DNA from: JAMXLG01 sp963765935
Lineage (GTDB): Bacteria; Vulcanimicrobiota; Vulcanimicrobiia; Vulcanimicrobiales; Vulcanimicrobiaceae
DNA length: 64,000 bases
Direction: 5' to 3'
NCBI GenBank assembly: GCA_963765935.1
Contig: CAVXXX010000001.1
Span: forward strand, 558,001 to 622,000
A program made the translations under genes and the position numbers. This document shows, piece by piece, positions 1 to 6,729 of the stretch. The notes beneath the pieces were generated by a model, which saw only the letters and a program-made list of their open reading frames with translations, was not told where the DNA came from and did no database searches. Position 1 is the first letter of the stretch. Every line of letters starts with the position of its first letter.

Positions 1-50
1 TCACCGTCAGCGTCACATCGAACGTAACGATCACGTACGGGATCAAATAG
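1..50 (+). CDS. C-terminal tail of an unknown protein (partial)
   Basis: Reading from base 3, the frame gives fifteen residues (TVSVTSNVTITYGIK) and then a TAG at 48-50. The alternating polar/hydrophobic pattern ending in a short strand resembles the last beta-strand of an outer-membrane barrel, but the piece is too short for a family call. It converges on trmFO with a 3-bp gap. The rest of the gene lies outside the window. Confidence 0.35.
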   Translation, partial: TVSVTSNVTITYGIK

Positions 51-53
51 GAA

Positions 54-1403
54 CTACGTGAACACCTGACTCGCAGCGGCGAGTTCGTGTTTGAAGACGT
101 CCAGTGCGTTGAGCGCGCGCTCGGCCATCAAACGGCGGCGTTCTTTTTTATCGCGGATTTCGCGTTCGAGCGGCGGGAACGGCGCCCACGTCACGTTCGC
201 GGGTTGGAAGTCGTGCGTTTCGGTGTTCTGAAGATGCGCGACGACGGCGCCGAATGCGGTTTCGCGCGGAAACTCGACCGCCGGCAGCTCGAGTAGAGCG
301 TGAGCCGCGTGAATACCCGTCATCGCGCCGCACGCCGCTGCTTCCACGTACCCTTCGGCGCCGGTGATCTGTCCCGCGAAGTAGATGGACTGCGTTCCCC
401 GCAACCGCAGCTGCGAATCGAGTAGACGGGGTGAGTCGATGAACGTGTTGCGATGCATAACGCCGAGCCGCAACCATTCGGCGTTCGCGAGTCCGGGAAG
501 CTTTCCGAACGCTTCTTTTTGCGCCGGCCACGACAGCCGGGTTTGGAAACCCACGAGATTGAACGCGGTGGCTTCGACGTTTTCTTTGCGCAGCTGAACA
601 ACCGCGTACGGCGTCTTGCCCGTACGCGGATCGCGCAAACCGACCGGCTTGAGCGGTCCGAATCGCAGCACGTCATCGCCGCGGTCCGCCATCTCTTCGA
701 TCGGGAGGCAGCCCTCGAAGTATTTTGTTTCGGCTTCGAAGTCTTTGGGTTGATGCCGTTCGAGCGTGCGCAGATCGTGCAGCAGCTGCAGATACTGTTC
801 TTTATCGAGCGGAATGTTGAGATAGTCGTCGCCGTCGCCTTTTTCATATCGCGACTTGCGATACATCGGCGTCTCATCGATCGAATCCGCCGAGACGATC
901 GGCGAAGCAGCATCGAAGTAGTGGAGGCGACCCCTCGTGTCATCCTGAGCCGCTCGAAGGATCGCATCGATGTCATGCAAGAGCGCATCGCCGGGAAGCG
1001 GACCGCACGCAACGATCGTCGGACGATCACGTGGAATGGCCGACACTTCTTCTCGATGCAACGCAATACCCGGATGCGCCGCGATCCGCGATTCAACCGC
1101 CGCAGCAAATCGCTCGCGATCCACCGCAAGCGCTCCGCCGGCGGGAACCGCGGCTTCGCGCGCTGACGTGATAATGACCGAATCGAGCCGCGCGAGCTCT
1201 TCTTTCAGAAGACCAACCGCGTTTTCAAGGGCGGCCCCGCGTAGCGAATTACTGCACACGAGTTCGGCAAGATGACCCGTCTTATGCGCAGGACCGCTGC
1301 GATACGGACGCATCTCATAGAGATCGACGTCCACGCCAAGCTGCGCGGCTTGCCACGCGGCTTCGCAGCCCGCAAGCCCGCCTCCGACGACCGTTAACCG
1401 CAC
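54..1403 (-). CDS. trmFO: Methylenetetrahydrofolate-tRNA-(uracil-5-)-methyltransferase TrmFO
   Basis: The 449-residue protein has the TrmFO layout. An N-terminal FAD dinucleotide fold (VVGGGLAGCEAAW, residues 5-17) is followed by the CSNS motif with Cys50 and by the FEGCLP motif with Cys232, the two conserved cysteines of the family, and a C-terminal GQITGAEGYVEAAACG flavin segment. TrmFO makes 5-methyluridine at position 54 of tRNA using methylene-THF and reduced flavin. The start is GTG at 1403, eight bases after a GGAGG inside the end of topA; the topA stop is 3 bp upstream, so the two are co-transcribed. Around residues 148-158 there is an insertion-like segment (ILRAAQDDTRG) that I do not recall in other TrmFO proteins; it is encoded by a repeat-like sequence at 938-962. 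Confidence 0.95.
   Translation of the reverse strand: MRLTVVGGGLAGCEAAWQAAQLGVDVDLYEMRPYRSGPAHKTGHLAELVCSNSLRGAALENAVGLLKEELARLDSVIITSAREAAVPAGGALAVDRERFAAAVESRIAAHPGIALHREEVSAIPRDRPTIVACGPLPGDALLHDIDAILRAAQDDTRGRLHYFDAASPIVSADSIDETPMYRKSRYEKGDGDDYLNIPLDKEQYLQLLHDLRTLERHQPKDFEAETKYFEGCLPIEEMADRGDDVLRFGPLKPVGLRDPRTGKTPYAVVQLRKENVEATAFNLVGFQTRLSWPAQKEAFGKLPGLANAEWLRLGVMHRNTFIDSPRLLDSQLRLRGTQSIYFAGQITGAEGYVEAAACGAMTGIHAAHALLELPAVEFPRETAFGAVVAHLQNTETHDFQPANVTWAPFPPLEREIRDKKERRRLMAERALNALDVFKHELAAASQVFT
938..962. repeat. Short dispersed-repeat-like element inside trmFO
   Basis: The segment contains TGTCATCCTGAG and CGAAGGAT separated by five bases, an imperfect inverted repeat resembling the short 'TCATCCTGAGC...GAAGGATC' elements I recall from intergenic DNA of several bacterial phyla. 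Here it lies in frame in trmFO and encodes the apparent extra loop. Only one copy is visible in this window, so its repeat nature rests on memory. Confidence 0.45.
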
Positions 1404-1406
1404 GGA

Positions 1407-3578
1407 CTAAACCTCCGCGAGTTCGCGTTCCTCGCCGGCTTCGTCACCGGGGTCCGTCTTGGCGAGTGAGGAGACATCGTGTTCTTTATTTGCCGAGCAT
1501 TCGAGTTGGACGACGCCGCCACGGCGCGTTTTTGCGACGACGTAACTTCCGCACACCGGACACGGCTCGGGAATCACGCGATCCCACGAGACGAAGTCGC
1601 ACTTCGGATAGTTTGCGCAGCCGTAGAACGTGCGGCCCTTCTTCGAGCGGCGCTCGACGATCATGCCGCCGTCCTTCGGACATTTCGCGCCCGTGTCTTT
1701 GACGATCGGCTTCGTCGTTTTGCATTCCGGATACCCGGTACACGAAATGAAGCGTCCGAAGCGTCCGGTCTTGATGACCATCGGACGGCTGCAGTTCGGA
1801 CAGATTTCGTCCGTCGGTTCGTCCTTGATTTCCAGACGCGGCAATTTCTTCTCCGCCTCTTCGAGTTCGGTCGCGAACGGACCGTAGAACTCGCGTAAAA
1901 TGCGAACCCAGTCATCGTTGCCGTCGGCAACCTTGTCGAGACTGTCTTCCATGCCGGCAGTGAACTTCAGATCGACGATGTCTTTGAAGTGCTCGGCGAG
2001 CAGATCGTTGACCGCGATGCCGATATCGCTGGGCTTGAAACGGCGATCTTCTTGCGTCACGTAGCCGCGCGCTTGGATCGTATCGACGATCGTCGAGTAC
2101 GTCGACGGGCGTCCGATGCCGTTCTCTTCCAGGGCTTTCACGAGCGTCGCTTCGGTGTAGCGCGGCGGCGGTTCGGTGAAATGCTGCTTCGGTTCGAGCT
2201 TCGAGCAATCCAGCGCGTCTTGCTCGTGGAGTTCCGGCAGCCGCACTTTGCCTTTGCCTTTGACCGCACCGTTCGGTTTTGCCGCATCGGCTTCGGCACT
2301 CGCCTCATCGTCGCGACCTTCTTCGTAGACGCGCGTGAAGCCGGCGAACTTGACGACGCTGCCGGTAGAGCGGAACGTGTACTCGCCCGCAGCAATATCG
2401 ACCGTCGTTTGATCCAGGACCGTGGCCGCCATCTGCGATGCGACGAAGCGCTCCCAGATGAGCGTATAGAGCCGAAGCTCGTCGCGCTTGAGCACGTGCG
2501 CAACCGATGCCGGCGTACGAAAGACCGAGGTTGGACGAATGGCTTCGTGCGCGTCTTGCGCGCCTTCACGGACTTTGTGCAGCCGGCCGCCGTGGAATTC
2601 TTCGCCATACGTAGCGGTGATGTACTCGCGGGCATGCTCGCGGGCCGCATCGCTGATGCGCGTTGAGTCCGTACGCATGTAGGTGATGAGACCCTGCGTG
2701 CCCTCTTCGCCGCCAAGATCGACGCCTTCATAGAGCGCTTGCGCGATCTGCATGGTGCGGCGGACGCGCAATCTCAGCTTGCGCGAAGCCTCTTGCTGCA
2801 GCGTCGACGTCGTGAACGGCGCGGGCGCGTTGCGGCGAACCTCGCGCCGCTTGACCGACGAAACGGTGAAGTCCGCGCCGTCGAGCGCAGCCAAAACCGT
2901 ATCCGCTTCTTCCTTCTTAGTAATCTCGTATTTCTCGCCGCGGCGCGCGACCAGTTCGGCCGGAAAGACGAGCGCCGGATCGCGATGCGTCGAGAGGTTC
3001 GCCGTCACGGTCCAATACTCGCGCGCAACGAACGCGTCGATTTCACGTTCGCGATCGACGATCAGCCGGACGGCGACCGATTGCACGCGACCGGCCGAAA
3101 GACCACCGCGGACTTTCGCCCACAATAACGGCGAGATTTTATAGCCGACGAGACGGTCGAGGATGCGGCGCGCTTGCTGCGCGTTCACCCGATCCATATC
3201 GATCTGATGCGGATCCTTGAGTGCCGCGAGCGCCGCGTCTTTGGTGATCTCATGAAGTTCGATGCGTTTGGGGTTTTCGAGCTTGAGCAACTCGGCCAGA
3301 TGCCACGCAATCGCTTCACCTTCGCGATCGGGGTCGGTCGCGAGGTAGACGTCGCTCGCGCTCTTCACCGCGCTCTTGAGATCTTTGATGACGTCGCCCT
3401 TGCCCTTGATCGTCAGATACTTCGGCGCGAAGTCGTTCTCGACGTCGACACCGAGCGTGCTCTTCGGAAGATCGCGCACGTGGCCGACCGACGCTTTGAC
3501 GATGTAGCGCGCCGGGAGAAACTTCTTGATCGTGCGAGCCTTGGTCGGCGACTCGACGATAATCAGGGGCTTTTTCAC
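1407..3578 (-). CDS. topA: DNA topoisomerase I (type IA)
   Basis: The 723-residue protein relaxes negative supercoils. It starts with a TOPRIM domain (KKPLIIVESPTKA, with DPDREGE at 82-88 binding Mg2+). The catalytic tyrosine is Tyr300 in GLITYMRTDS. The C-terminus has three zinc-ribbon-like modules (CPNC...C, CPKDGG...C and CPVCG). I chose the GTG at 3578: the reading frame stays open upstream to 3695, but that part only translates the alternating CG/TA tract into an Arg/Thr/Ala-rich string with no family counterpart. A promoter ends 7 bases before the GTG, so the mRNA is probably leaderless. trmFO follows after 3 bp. Confidence 0.95.
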   Translation of the reverse strand: MKKPLIIVESPTKARTIKKFLPARYIVKASVGHVRDLPKSTLGVDVENDFAPKYLTIKGKGDVIKDLKSAVKSASDVYLATDPDREGEAIAWHLAELLKLENPKRIELHEITKDAALAALKDPHQIDMDRVNAQQARRILDRLVGYKISPLLWAKVRGGLSAGRVQSVAVRLIVDREREIDAFVAREYWTVTANLSTHRDPALVFPAELVARRGEKYEITKKEEADTVLAALDGADFTVSSVKRREVRRNAPAPFTTSTLQQEASRKLRLRVRRTMQIAQALYEGVDLGGEEGTQGLITYMRTDSTRISDAAREHAREYITATYGEEFHGGRLHKVREGAQDAHEAIRPTSVFRTPASVAHVLKRDELRLYTLIWERFVASQMAATVLDQTTVDIAAGEYTFRSTGSVVKFAGFTRVYEEGRDDEASAEADAAKPNGAVKGKGKVRLPELHEQDALDCSKLEPKQHFTEPPPRYTEATLVKALEENGIGRPSTYSTIVDTIQARGYVTQEDRRFKPSDIGIAVNDLLAEHFKDIVDLKFTAGMEDSLDKVADGNDDWVRILREFYGPFATELEEAEKKLPRLEIKDEPTDEICPNCSRPMVIKTGRFGRFISCTGYPECKTTKPIVKDTGAKCPKDGGMIVERRSKKGRTFYGCANYPKCDFVSWDRVIPEPCPVCGSYVVAKTRRGGVVQLECSANKEHDVSSLAKTDPGDEAGEERELAEV

Positions 3579-3585
3579 GGGGTTC

Positions 3586-3615
3586 AGTATACTCCGAGGG
3601 TCAAGACCCGGGCAA
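3586..3615 (-). promoter_or_regulatory. topA promoter
   Basis: On the minus strand there is TTGCCC, an 18-base spacer, then TATACT. The -10 box ends 7 bases before the topA GTG, so transcription should begin at or next to the start codon, giving a leaderless message. Confidence 0.6.
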
Positions 3616-3628
3616 ACCCAGACCCCTC

Positions 3629-3689
3629 TACGCGTACGCGCGTATGCGCGCGTGTACGCGTGCGCGCACGTGCGCGTACGCGCACGCGT
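3629..3689. repeat. 61-bp perfect alternating pyrimidine-purine tract (potential Z-DNA)
   Basis: Every base from 3629 to 3689 alternates pyrimidine/purine without a break, mostly CG with some TA, TG and CA steps. It also contains perfect palindromes such as GTGCGCGTACGCGCAC. Sequences of this kind flip to left-handed Z-DNA, or extrude cruciforms, under negative supercoiling. The tract lies exactly between the divergent promoters of topA and the histone-like gene. Confidence 0.85.
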
Positions 3690-3718
3690 TTGCATGATTG
3701 TCGAAAATCCTTTATAGT
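3690..3718 (+). promoter_or_regulatory. Promoter of the histone-like gene
   Basis: TTGCAT (3690-3695), a 17-base spacer and TATAGT (3713-3718) form a near-consensus sigma-70 promoter whose -35 box directly abuts the Z-DNA-type tract. The predicted start near 3725 leaves a leader of about 65 bases. Confidence 0.7.
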
Positions 3719-3732
3719 GCGCTTAAAGCGCA
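3718..3732. promoter_or_regulatory. Dyad over the transcription start of the histone-like gene
   Basis: TGCGCTT-A-AAGCGCA is a perfect 7-bp inverted repeat with a one-base centre, overlapping the end of the -10 box and the predicted +1. It is placed as a repressor site would be. The binding protein is unknown. Confidence 0.4.
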
Positions 3733-3763
3733 TGTAGTGTTGCGCTGTCCAACTAACGCTTAT

Positions 3764-3779
3764 CGTCCCCCGGGGGACG
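3764..3779 (+). promoter_or_regulatory. Palindrome in the 5' leader of the histone-like gene
   Basis: CGTCCCCCGGGGGACG is a perfect 16-bp palindrome ending one base before the GAGGAGG ribosome-binding site (3780-3785) of the gene at 3791. In RNA its loop would be strained, so it could act as a DNA operator or as a weak hairpin affecting ribosome access. Confidence 0.35.
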
Positions 3780-3790
3780 AGGAGGAATGA

Positions 3791-4228
3791 ATGGACTCCG
3801 ATACCATGATGAATGGTGAAACCATGGGCGAAGCCAAGAAGGCGCGCCGCAAAACCAGCCGCCGTAAAGCGGCCGGTGGCCGTAAGAAAGCAACGCGCAA
3901 AGCCGCGGGCGGCCGTAAGAAGTCGACGCGTAAAGCCGCGGGTGGACGCAAGAAAGCCGCAGGCGGACGGAAGAAAGCGACGCGCAAAGGCGGACGCAAA
4001 AAGGCCGCGGGCGGACGTAAGAAGGCTGCGGGCGGACGCAAAAAAGGCGGACGCAAAAAGGCCGCAGGCGGACGTAAAAAAGCCGCCGGCGGACGCAAAA
4101 AAGGCGGACGTAAGAAAGCCGCCGGTGGACGCAAGAAGTCGACGCGTAAAGCTGCGGGACGTAAAAAAGCGGCCGGTGGCCGTAAGAAGGGCGCTCGCAA
4201 GGGCGGTCGCCGCAAAAAAGCAGCGTAA
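3791..4228 (+). CDS. Lysine/arginine-rich histone H1-like DNA-binding protein
   Basis: The 145-residue protein has an acidic N-terminus of about 15 residues and is then built almost wholly from degenerate repeats of KKAAGGR and KKATRK/KKSTRK, like histone H1 tails and the basic C-terminal arms of bacterial HU/AlgP-type proteins. No globular HU domain is present. It should bind and compact DNA non-specifically through its charge. The ATG at 3791 has GGAGG at 3781-3785; an ATG at 3787 is out of frame and stops quickly. The gene has its own promoter and terminator and is divergent from topA. Because the DNA is repetitive, long open frames also occur on the opposite strand; these are shadows. Confidence 0.85.
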   Translation: MDSDTMMNGETMGEAKKARRKTSRRKAAGGRKKATRKAAGGRKKSTRKAAGGRKKAAGGRKKATRKGGRKKAAGGRKKAAGGRKKGGRKKAAGGRKKAAGGRKKGGRKKAAGGRKKSTRKAAGRKKAAGGRKKGARKGGRRKKAA

Positions 4229-4246
4229 CGCATAAGGTGATATGCA

Positions 4247-4279
4247 AAGGGACGACCGAATGGGTCGTCCCTTATTTTT
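4247..4279 (+). terminator. Rho-independent terminator of the histone-like gene
   Basis: An 11-bp perfect stem (AAGGGACGACC / GGTCGTCCCTT) with a 5-base loop is followed by ATTTTT. It begins 18 bases after the stop codon. On the minus strand the T-run after the stem is weak, so it is mainly a plus-strand terminator. Confidence 0.9.
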
Positions 4280-4287
4280 CGAGCGAT

Positions 4288-5319
4288 CTACGATTGGCTT
4301 ATTACAACCGGGCCGCTTGTAAGATTCGGCGCTTTGCCGCCGTGCTCTTCGACCCAGTGACACGCCGCGAAGTGGCCGGTGCCGTAATCGTTGAACGCCG
4401 GAACTTCCGTTTTGCAGCGATCGAAAGCGACGGGACAGCGGGTGTGGAAACGGCAGCCCGACGGCGGATTCACGGGCGACGGAATGTCGCCGGTCAGCAC
4501 GATCCGCTTGCGTCGCGCTTCGATATCGGGATCGGGAATCGGAATCGCCGAAAGCAACGCTTGCGTATAAGGGTGCAGCGGATTTTCGTAAAGCGCATCG
4601 CGGTCGGCGAGCTCGACGATCTTGCCGACGTACATCACCGCAACGCGCGTTGAGATGTGGCGGACGACCGAGAGGTCGTGGGCGATAAAGAGATAGGTCA
4701 GGCCGAGTTTGTGCTGCAGATCCTCGAGCAGATTGATCACCTGCGCCTGAATCGAGACGTCGAGCGCGGAGACCGGCTCGTCACAGACAATGAACTTCGG
4801 ATCGACCGCAAGCGCGCGCGCCACGCCGATGCGCTGGCGCTGGCCGCCGGAGAACTCGTGCGGAAAGCGGTTCGCATGGTACGGCCGCAGGCCGACGAGT
4901 TGGAGCAGCTCGCGCACTTTCTCGTCGACGTTTTTGCCCTTAGCGAGGCCATGGATCCGCAGCGGTTCGCCGACAATGTCGCCGACGGTCATGCGAGGAT
5001 TGAGCGACGCAAAAGGGTCCTGGAAGATGATTTGCATTTCGCGGCGCAGGCGGCGAATCTGCGACGAATTCATCTTGGTGACGTCCTGGCCGTTGAAGAA
5101 AATCTCGCCTTTTGACTCGGTCAGCAGTCGCAGAATCAGACGCCCGATCGTCGTTTTTCCTGAGCCCGATTCACCGACGAGGCCGAGCGTTTCGCCGGGG
5201 GCGATCGTGAAGTCGACGCCGTCGACCGCTTTGACATCGCCGACGTGGCGGGAAAACAGTCCGGCGTGAATCGGAAAATACTTGTAGAGGTCGCGGACCT
5301 CGAGAAGCTGCTGGATCAC
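4288..5319 (-). CDS. oppF: Oligopeptide/dipeptide ABC transporter ATPase, OppF/DppF type
   Basis: This 343-residue cytoplasmic ATPase should energise a peptide importer. It has Walker A GESGSGKTT (49-57), the ABC signature FSGGQRQ (156-162) and Walker B FIVCDEP (176-182). A C-terminal cysteine-containing OppF/DppF extension (CRFHTRCPVAFDRC) is characteristic of the peptide-importer subfamily. The start ATG overlaps the stop of oppD by 4 bases. No permease or binding-protein genes of the transporter are nearby, so its membrane partners must be encoded elsewhere. Confidence 0.9.
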   Translation of the reverse strand: MIQQLLEVRDLYKYFPIHAGLFSRHVGDVKAVDGVDFTIAPGETLGLVGESGSGKTTIGRLILRLLTESKGEIFFNGQDVTKMNSSQIRRLRREMQIIFQDPFASLNPRMTVGDIVGEPLRIHGLAKGKNVDEKVRELLQLVGLRPYHANRFPHEFSGGQRQRIGVARALAVDPKFIVCDEPVSALDVSIQAQVINLLEDLQHKLGLTYLFIAHDLSVVRHISTRVAVMYVGKIVELADRDALYENPLHPYTQALLSAIPIPDPDIEARRKRIVLTGDIPSPVNPPSGCRFHTRCPVAFDRCKTEVPAFNDYGTGHFAACHWVEEHGGKAPNLTSGPVVISQS

Positions 5320-6344
5320 GGTTGTTCAACGACCGGAGCCGTCTGCGGCTCGACCCGATCGGGCCGCTGATCTCCGGCGCGTTCGTCGTAGAGATAACAC
5401 CGCGCGACGTGGCCGTCACCGAATGCATAGAGCGGGACCGGTTCACTGCAGATCGGCATCGTGTACGCGCAGCGCGGGGAAAACGCACATCCCGGCGGCA
5501 TGTTGAGCAGATTCGGCGGCTGTCCCTTGATCGGAACGAGCCGTTCGCGTTCGGTCGCATCGAGACGCGGTAGTGACGAGAGCAGCCCTTGGGTGTACGG
5601 CATCTTCGGGTTTTTGAAAATGTCGGTCGCCGTGCCGTATTCGACCATGTTTCCGCCGTACATTACGAGCACGTTCTTGCAGACTTCCGCAACGACACCG
5701 AGATCGTGCGTGATCATGACGATCGCAGCGCCGGTCTCCGCCTGCATCTCGTTCATGAGTTCGAGAATCTGCGCCTGAATCGTCACGTCCAGCGCCGTCG
5801 TCGGTTCGTCGGCGATGAGCAACTGCGGGTTGCACGAGAGCGCCATCGCGATCATCACGCGCTGACGCATGCCGCCGGAGAATTGATGCGGGTAGTCGTT
5901 CAAGCGCGGTTCGGGCGACGGAATGCGCACTTTCTTGAGCATTTCGATCGCTTTATCGCGCGCTTCACGGCGGTTGTAGCCCAGATGCAGCCGCACCGCT
6001 TCCATGATCTGCTCGCCGATCGTGAGCACCGGATTCAGCGAGGTCATCGGGTCTTGGAAGATCATCGCGATCTGATGACCGCGGATCCTGCGCATCTCCG
6101 CTTCGCTCTTCTTCTGCAAGTCTTCGCCGTTGAAGAAAATGCCGTCGCTCTTCACCGCTGCGTTGCGCGCGAGAAGACGCATGATCGAAAGCGATGTGAC
6201 CGATTTGCCCGATCCCGATTCACCGACGATGCCGAGCGTTTCGCCGGTGTTGAGCGCAAACGAGAGGCCCGCAACTGCGGTGACCGGACCGTCCTCTGTG
6301 CGAAACGTTGTGCGGAGATTGCGTACGTCGAGCAGCGGGCCCAA
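5316..6344 (-). CDS. oppD: Oligopeptide/dipeptide ABC transporter ATPase, OppD/DppD type
   Basis: The 342-residue partner of the adjacent OppF-type ATPase. Walker A is GESGSGKSV (41-49), the signature is FSGGMRQR, and Walker B is LLIADEPTTALD. It ends with the cysteine-containing peptide-importer extension (GCAFSPRCAYTMPIC). Two paired ATPases of this type form the heterodimeric motor of Opp/Dpp importers. The gene starts 7 bp after the secG stop and overlaps oppF by 4 bp, so it lies in the dxs-secG operon. Confidence 0.9.
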   Translation of the reverse strand: MGPLLDVRNLRTTFRTEDGPVTAVAGLSFALNTGETLGIVGESGSGKSVTSLSIMRLLARNAAVKSDGIFFNGEDLQKKSEAEMRRIRGHQIAMIFQDPMTSLNPVLTIGEQIMEAVRLHLGYNRREARDKAIEMLKKVRIPSPEPRLNDYPHQFSGGMRQRVMIAMALSCNPQLLIADEPTTALDVTIQAQILELMNEMQAETGAAIVMITHDLGVVAEVCKNVLVMYGGNMVEYGTATDIFKNPKMPYTQGLLSSLPRLDATERERLVPIKGQPPNLLNMPPGCAFSPRCAYTMPICSEPVPLYAFGDGHVARCYLYDERAGDQRPDRVEPQTAPVVEQP

Positions 6345-6351
6345 GTGGGTT

Positions 6352-6729
6352 TTAGATTCCCGTCAGCGAGAGAATGAATGCCGTGATGACAAATACGACG
6401 GCGGTAAAACCGGTGACCCGCTTGAGTTGTTCTTCAGCGCCGACGCGCGCGTAAGCCGATTCGACGCGTCCACCGATCGTGCCGGAGAGGCCCTCTTGTT
6501 TCGTCGTCTGCACCGCGAGCAGGATCACCAGCGCAACAGCCGCGATGATAAAGATCGCCGCTATGCTGTGCGTCGCCCAGCCCATGTGCGCCTGAAACCA
6601 CGTCTGCTGGATTTGCGGCGCGGCGGCCGGCGCGTTGATAACGAGCGGCGATGCGTTCGGATTGGGAACCGTCGTAACTTGGATCTGCGGTTTGGCGCTG
6701 GCAGCGGCCGCAGCGGCGGCGAGAATCAA
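6352..6729 (-). CDS. secG: Preprotein translocase subunit SecG
   Basis: The family core is clear: a first membrane helix (IAAIFIIAAVALVILLAV), the conserved cytoplasmic loop VQTTKQEGLSGTIGG, and a second helix at the C-terminus. SecG stimulates SecYE-mediated export. At 125 residues it is long for SecG because of an N-terminal extension of about 45 residues, beginning with an alanine run like a weak signal peptide followed by a Pro/Ala/Asn/Gln-rich stretch. The ATG overlaps the dxs stop (ATGA), which supports this start despite the extension. Confidence 0.85.
   Translation of the reverse strand: MILAAAAAAASAKPQIQVTTVPNPNASPLVINAPAAAPQIQQTWFQAHMGWATHSIAAIFIIAAVALVILLAVQTTKQEGLSGTIGGRVESAYARVGAEEQLKRVTGFTAVVFVITAFILSLTGI

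Noticed and set aside
3579..3695. Thirty-nine-residue N-terminal extension of TopA
   Set aside because: It translates the alternating CG/TA tract and the promoter; TopA homology begins exactly at the GTG at 3578.
3584..4363. Long minus-strand open frames (up to 259 codons, rich in FLRPPAA-type repeats) opposite the histone-like gene
   Set aside because: They are shadows of a repetitive Lys/Arg/Ala/Gly gene; the plus strand has promoter, ribosome site and terminator, the minus strand has none.
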